Both the position numbers and the translations under genes were made by a program. Shown here piece by piece: positions 4,959-6,079 of a stretch of DNA of 6,079 nt (within the stretch, counting starts at the first letter, position 1; each line of letters opens with the position of its first letter). The notes under the pieces are model-generated. The model was given only the letters and a program-made list of their open reading frames with translations. It had not been told where the DNA came from and ran no database searches. The DNA comes from Archaeoglobales archaeon (lineage in GTDB: Archaea > Halobacteriota > Archaeoglobi > Archaeoglobales > Archaeoglobaceae). The DNA lies in contig QMZF01000071.1 of NCBI GenBank assembly GCA_003663055.1, positions 1 through 6,079 of the forward strand. Direction: 5' to 3'.

Positions 4959-6079
4959 GCGAAGCTATAAGGGTAGCGAAGGTATCTGCTTTGTTTAACT
5001 TTACATTCTCAGCAATTAAAGGCGTTGCAGGAGTCGCAGTAGGGAGCGTGGCACTTATAGCAGATGCCTTGCATTCTCTCGTTGATGTGCTGGGCTCAAT
5101 TTTTGTTTGGTTTGGTTTAAAGATTGCTGAAAGGCCTGCTGACGTAGAACATCCTTATGGCTATTACAAGGCAGAAAGCCTTGCAGAGCTGGGCGTCGGT
5201 TTGATAATAATTTTCTCCACAGTTTTAATAATAAAAGAGGCAGTAGAGGCACTCATAAGCCAAAATTATCCATCCTTCGAGTACTATGCTGCGGTAGTAG
5301 CAGCAACTTCAGCAGCTGGCAACGAGGTGCTTGCACGATATAAGATTGCCGCTGGACGAAGAACAAAATCTTCCGCGCTGATTGCTGAAGGAAAGCACTC
5401 GAGAGCCGACGTTTTTGGCTCTCTTGCAGTCCTTATAGGGTTTATCTTCATAAAGTTTGGCTACTGGTGGGCAGATTCAATTGTGGCAATTCTTATATCG
5501 TTCCTTATAATCCAGATGGGTATCGGAGTGGTTAAGAGTTCTATCGATGTGCTCATGGATAGGGTCGATGAAGATTTTGCATCACGTGTAAGAGAAATTC
5601 TAGAAGGTATTAATGGCATAGCATCAATTGATCTCGTCGCAGCAAGAGGAACGTGGAGAAACAAAATCGTAGAGGTTCATTACTCTGTTTTTCCATGGGC
5701 TACGGAGCTAATAGACACGATTCAGGAGGATATTGAAAAGAGGCTTAGGGCATTTCCAGAAGTTTCAAAAGTGGTTCCTGTTGTGAGAATTGCAAGAAAG
5801 AAACCTGTAGTTGCTATACCTGTTGTTGATAAGGACTCCGATGAATGCGGTGACTTAAACTCACCTTACTTTGCCATATTTTCCAATGGAGAGCCGAGGT
5901 TCGTGGAAAATCCGTATTCAAGGGCGGAAAGGAGAAAGGGGCCTTTAATAGCAGAATTACTAGCGAAGGAAGGAGTAAACGTCCTCGTAATCAGGAGAAT
6001 TGGGGAGATGGCGGCAGTTCACATGAGAGCTAAGGGAATTGCCGTTTTTACAGGATGCAACAGAATAAGCGATGCACTC
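4955..6079 (+). CDS. Cation diffusion facilitator transporter fused to a NifX/NifB-type cluster-binding domain (3' partial)
   Basis: A membrane divalent-metal exporter (zinc, iron, manganese or similar) of the CDF family. All 375 codons to the window edge are open. Six membrane segments are visible, at about residues 8-30, 33-56, 76-95, 110-127, 147-168 and 172-192. The transport site is HSLVD in TM2 (His40, Asp44) and HSRAD in TM5 (His148, Asp152), equivalent to the DD/HD tetrad of bacterial YiiP but with His at the first position. The loop HPYGYYKAES (66-75) is the family's HPYG motif. A cytoplasmic dimerisation domain follows (about 206-280). From about 284, VVAIPVVDKDSDECGD, YFAIFSNG, VENP, GPLIAELLAKEGVNVLV and GIAVFTG match the dinitrogenase FeMo-cofactor (NifX/NifB C-terminal) fold. 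The ATG overlaps the DUF134 stop. Substrate and the role of the extra domain are unknown; the domain is cut by the window edge. Confidence 0.92.
   Translation, partial: MSEAIRVAKVSALFNFTFSAIKGVAGVAVGSVALIADALHSLVDVLGSIFVWFGLKIAERPADVEHPYGYYKAESLAELGVGLIIIFSTVLIIKEAVEALISQNYPSFEYYAAVVAATSAAGNEVLARYKIAAGRRTKSSALIAEGKHSRADVFGSLAVLIGFIFIKFGYWWADSIVAILISFLIIQMGIGVVKSSIDVLMDRVDEDFASRVREILEGINGIASIDLVAARGTWRNKIVEVHYSVFPWATELIDTIQEDIEKRLRAFPEVSKVVPVVRIARKKPVVAIPVVDKDSDECGDLNSPYFAIFSNGEPRFVENPYSRAERRKGPLIAELLAKEGVNVLVIRRIGEMAAVHMRAKGIAVFTGCNRISDAL

Noticed and set aside
4559..5664. Minus-strand open frames opposite the DUF134 and transporter genes
   Set aside because: They are antisense to well-supported genes and show no family features of their own.

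Overview
The window is from a euryarchaeon, most likely a member of the Archaeoglobales. The archaeal assignment rests on an archaeal/eukaryotic translation gene set (aIF5B, L24e, S28e, L7Ae), GGTG/GGAGGTG-type ribosome binding sites, AT-rich TATA-like boxes in the leaders, and AGG/AGA-rich arginine usage. The Archaeoglobales suggestion rests on the first gene, which looks like the C-terminal part of a chorismate mutase-prephenate dehydratase fusion of the kind known from Archaeoglobus fulgidus. Species cannot be decided from this sequence alone.

Layout. (1) Bases 1-873, plus strand: the end of an aromatic amino acid biosynthesis gene (prephenate dehydratase plus ACT domain). It is open at the left edge, and its first residues look like the last helix of a chorismate mutase domain. 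(2) Bases 915-1334, plus strand: a decayed lipoprotein gene. It has a lipobox signal peptide and one continuous reading frame broken by two in-frame stops. (3) Bases 1376-4438, minus strand: a compact translation operon, in transcription order rpl7ae, rps28e, rpl24e, ndk, infB, followed by a T-rich repeat/hairpin that probably terminates it. (4) Bases 4439-4562: a 124-bp divergent promoter region. (5) Bases 4563-6079, plus strand: a two-gene unit of a DUF134-family helix-turn-helix protein with a zinc ribbon, overlapping (ATGA) a cation diffusion facilitator that carries a C-terminal NifX/NifB-type domain and runs off the right edge.

How the genes work together. The minus-strand operon supplies ribosomal proteins, the subunit-joining GTPase aIF5B and the kinase that makes GTP; this is ordinary archaeal housekeeping. 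The plus-strand pair at the right looks like a regulator coupled to a metal transporter with an attached metal-cluster-binding-type domain, and it is the most interesting part of the window. I found no CRISPR array, insertion sequence, tRNA or rRNA, and no clear sign of a wholly new system. The points worth following up are the transporter/NifX fusion, the double-stop lipoprotein gene and the leader of the L7Ae mRNA.
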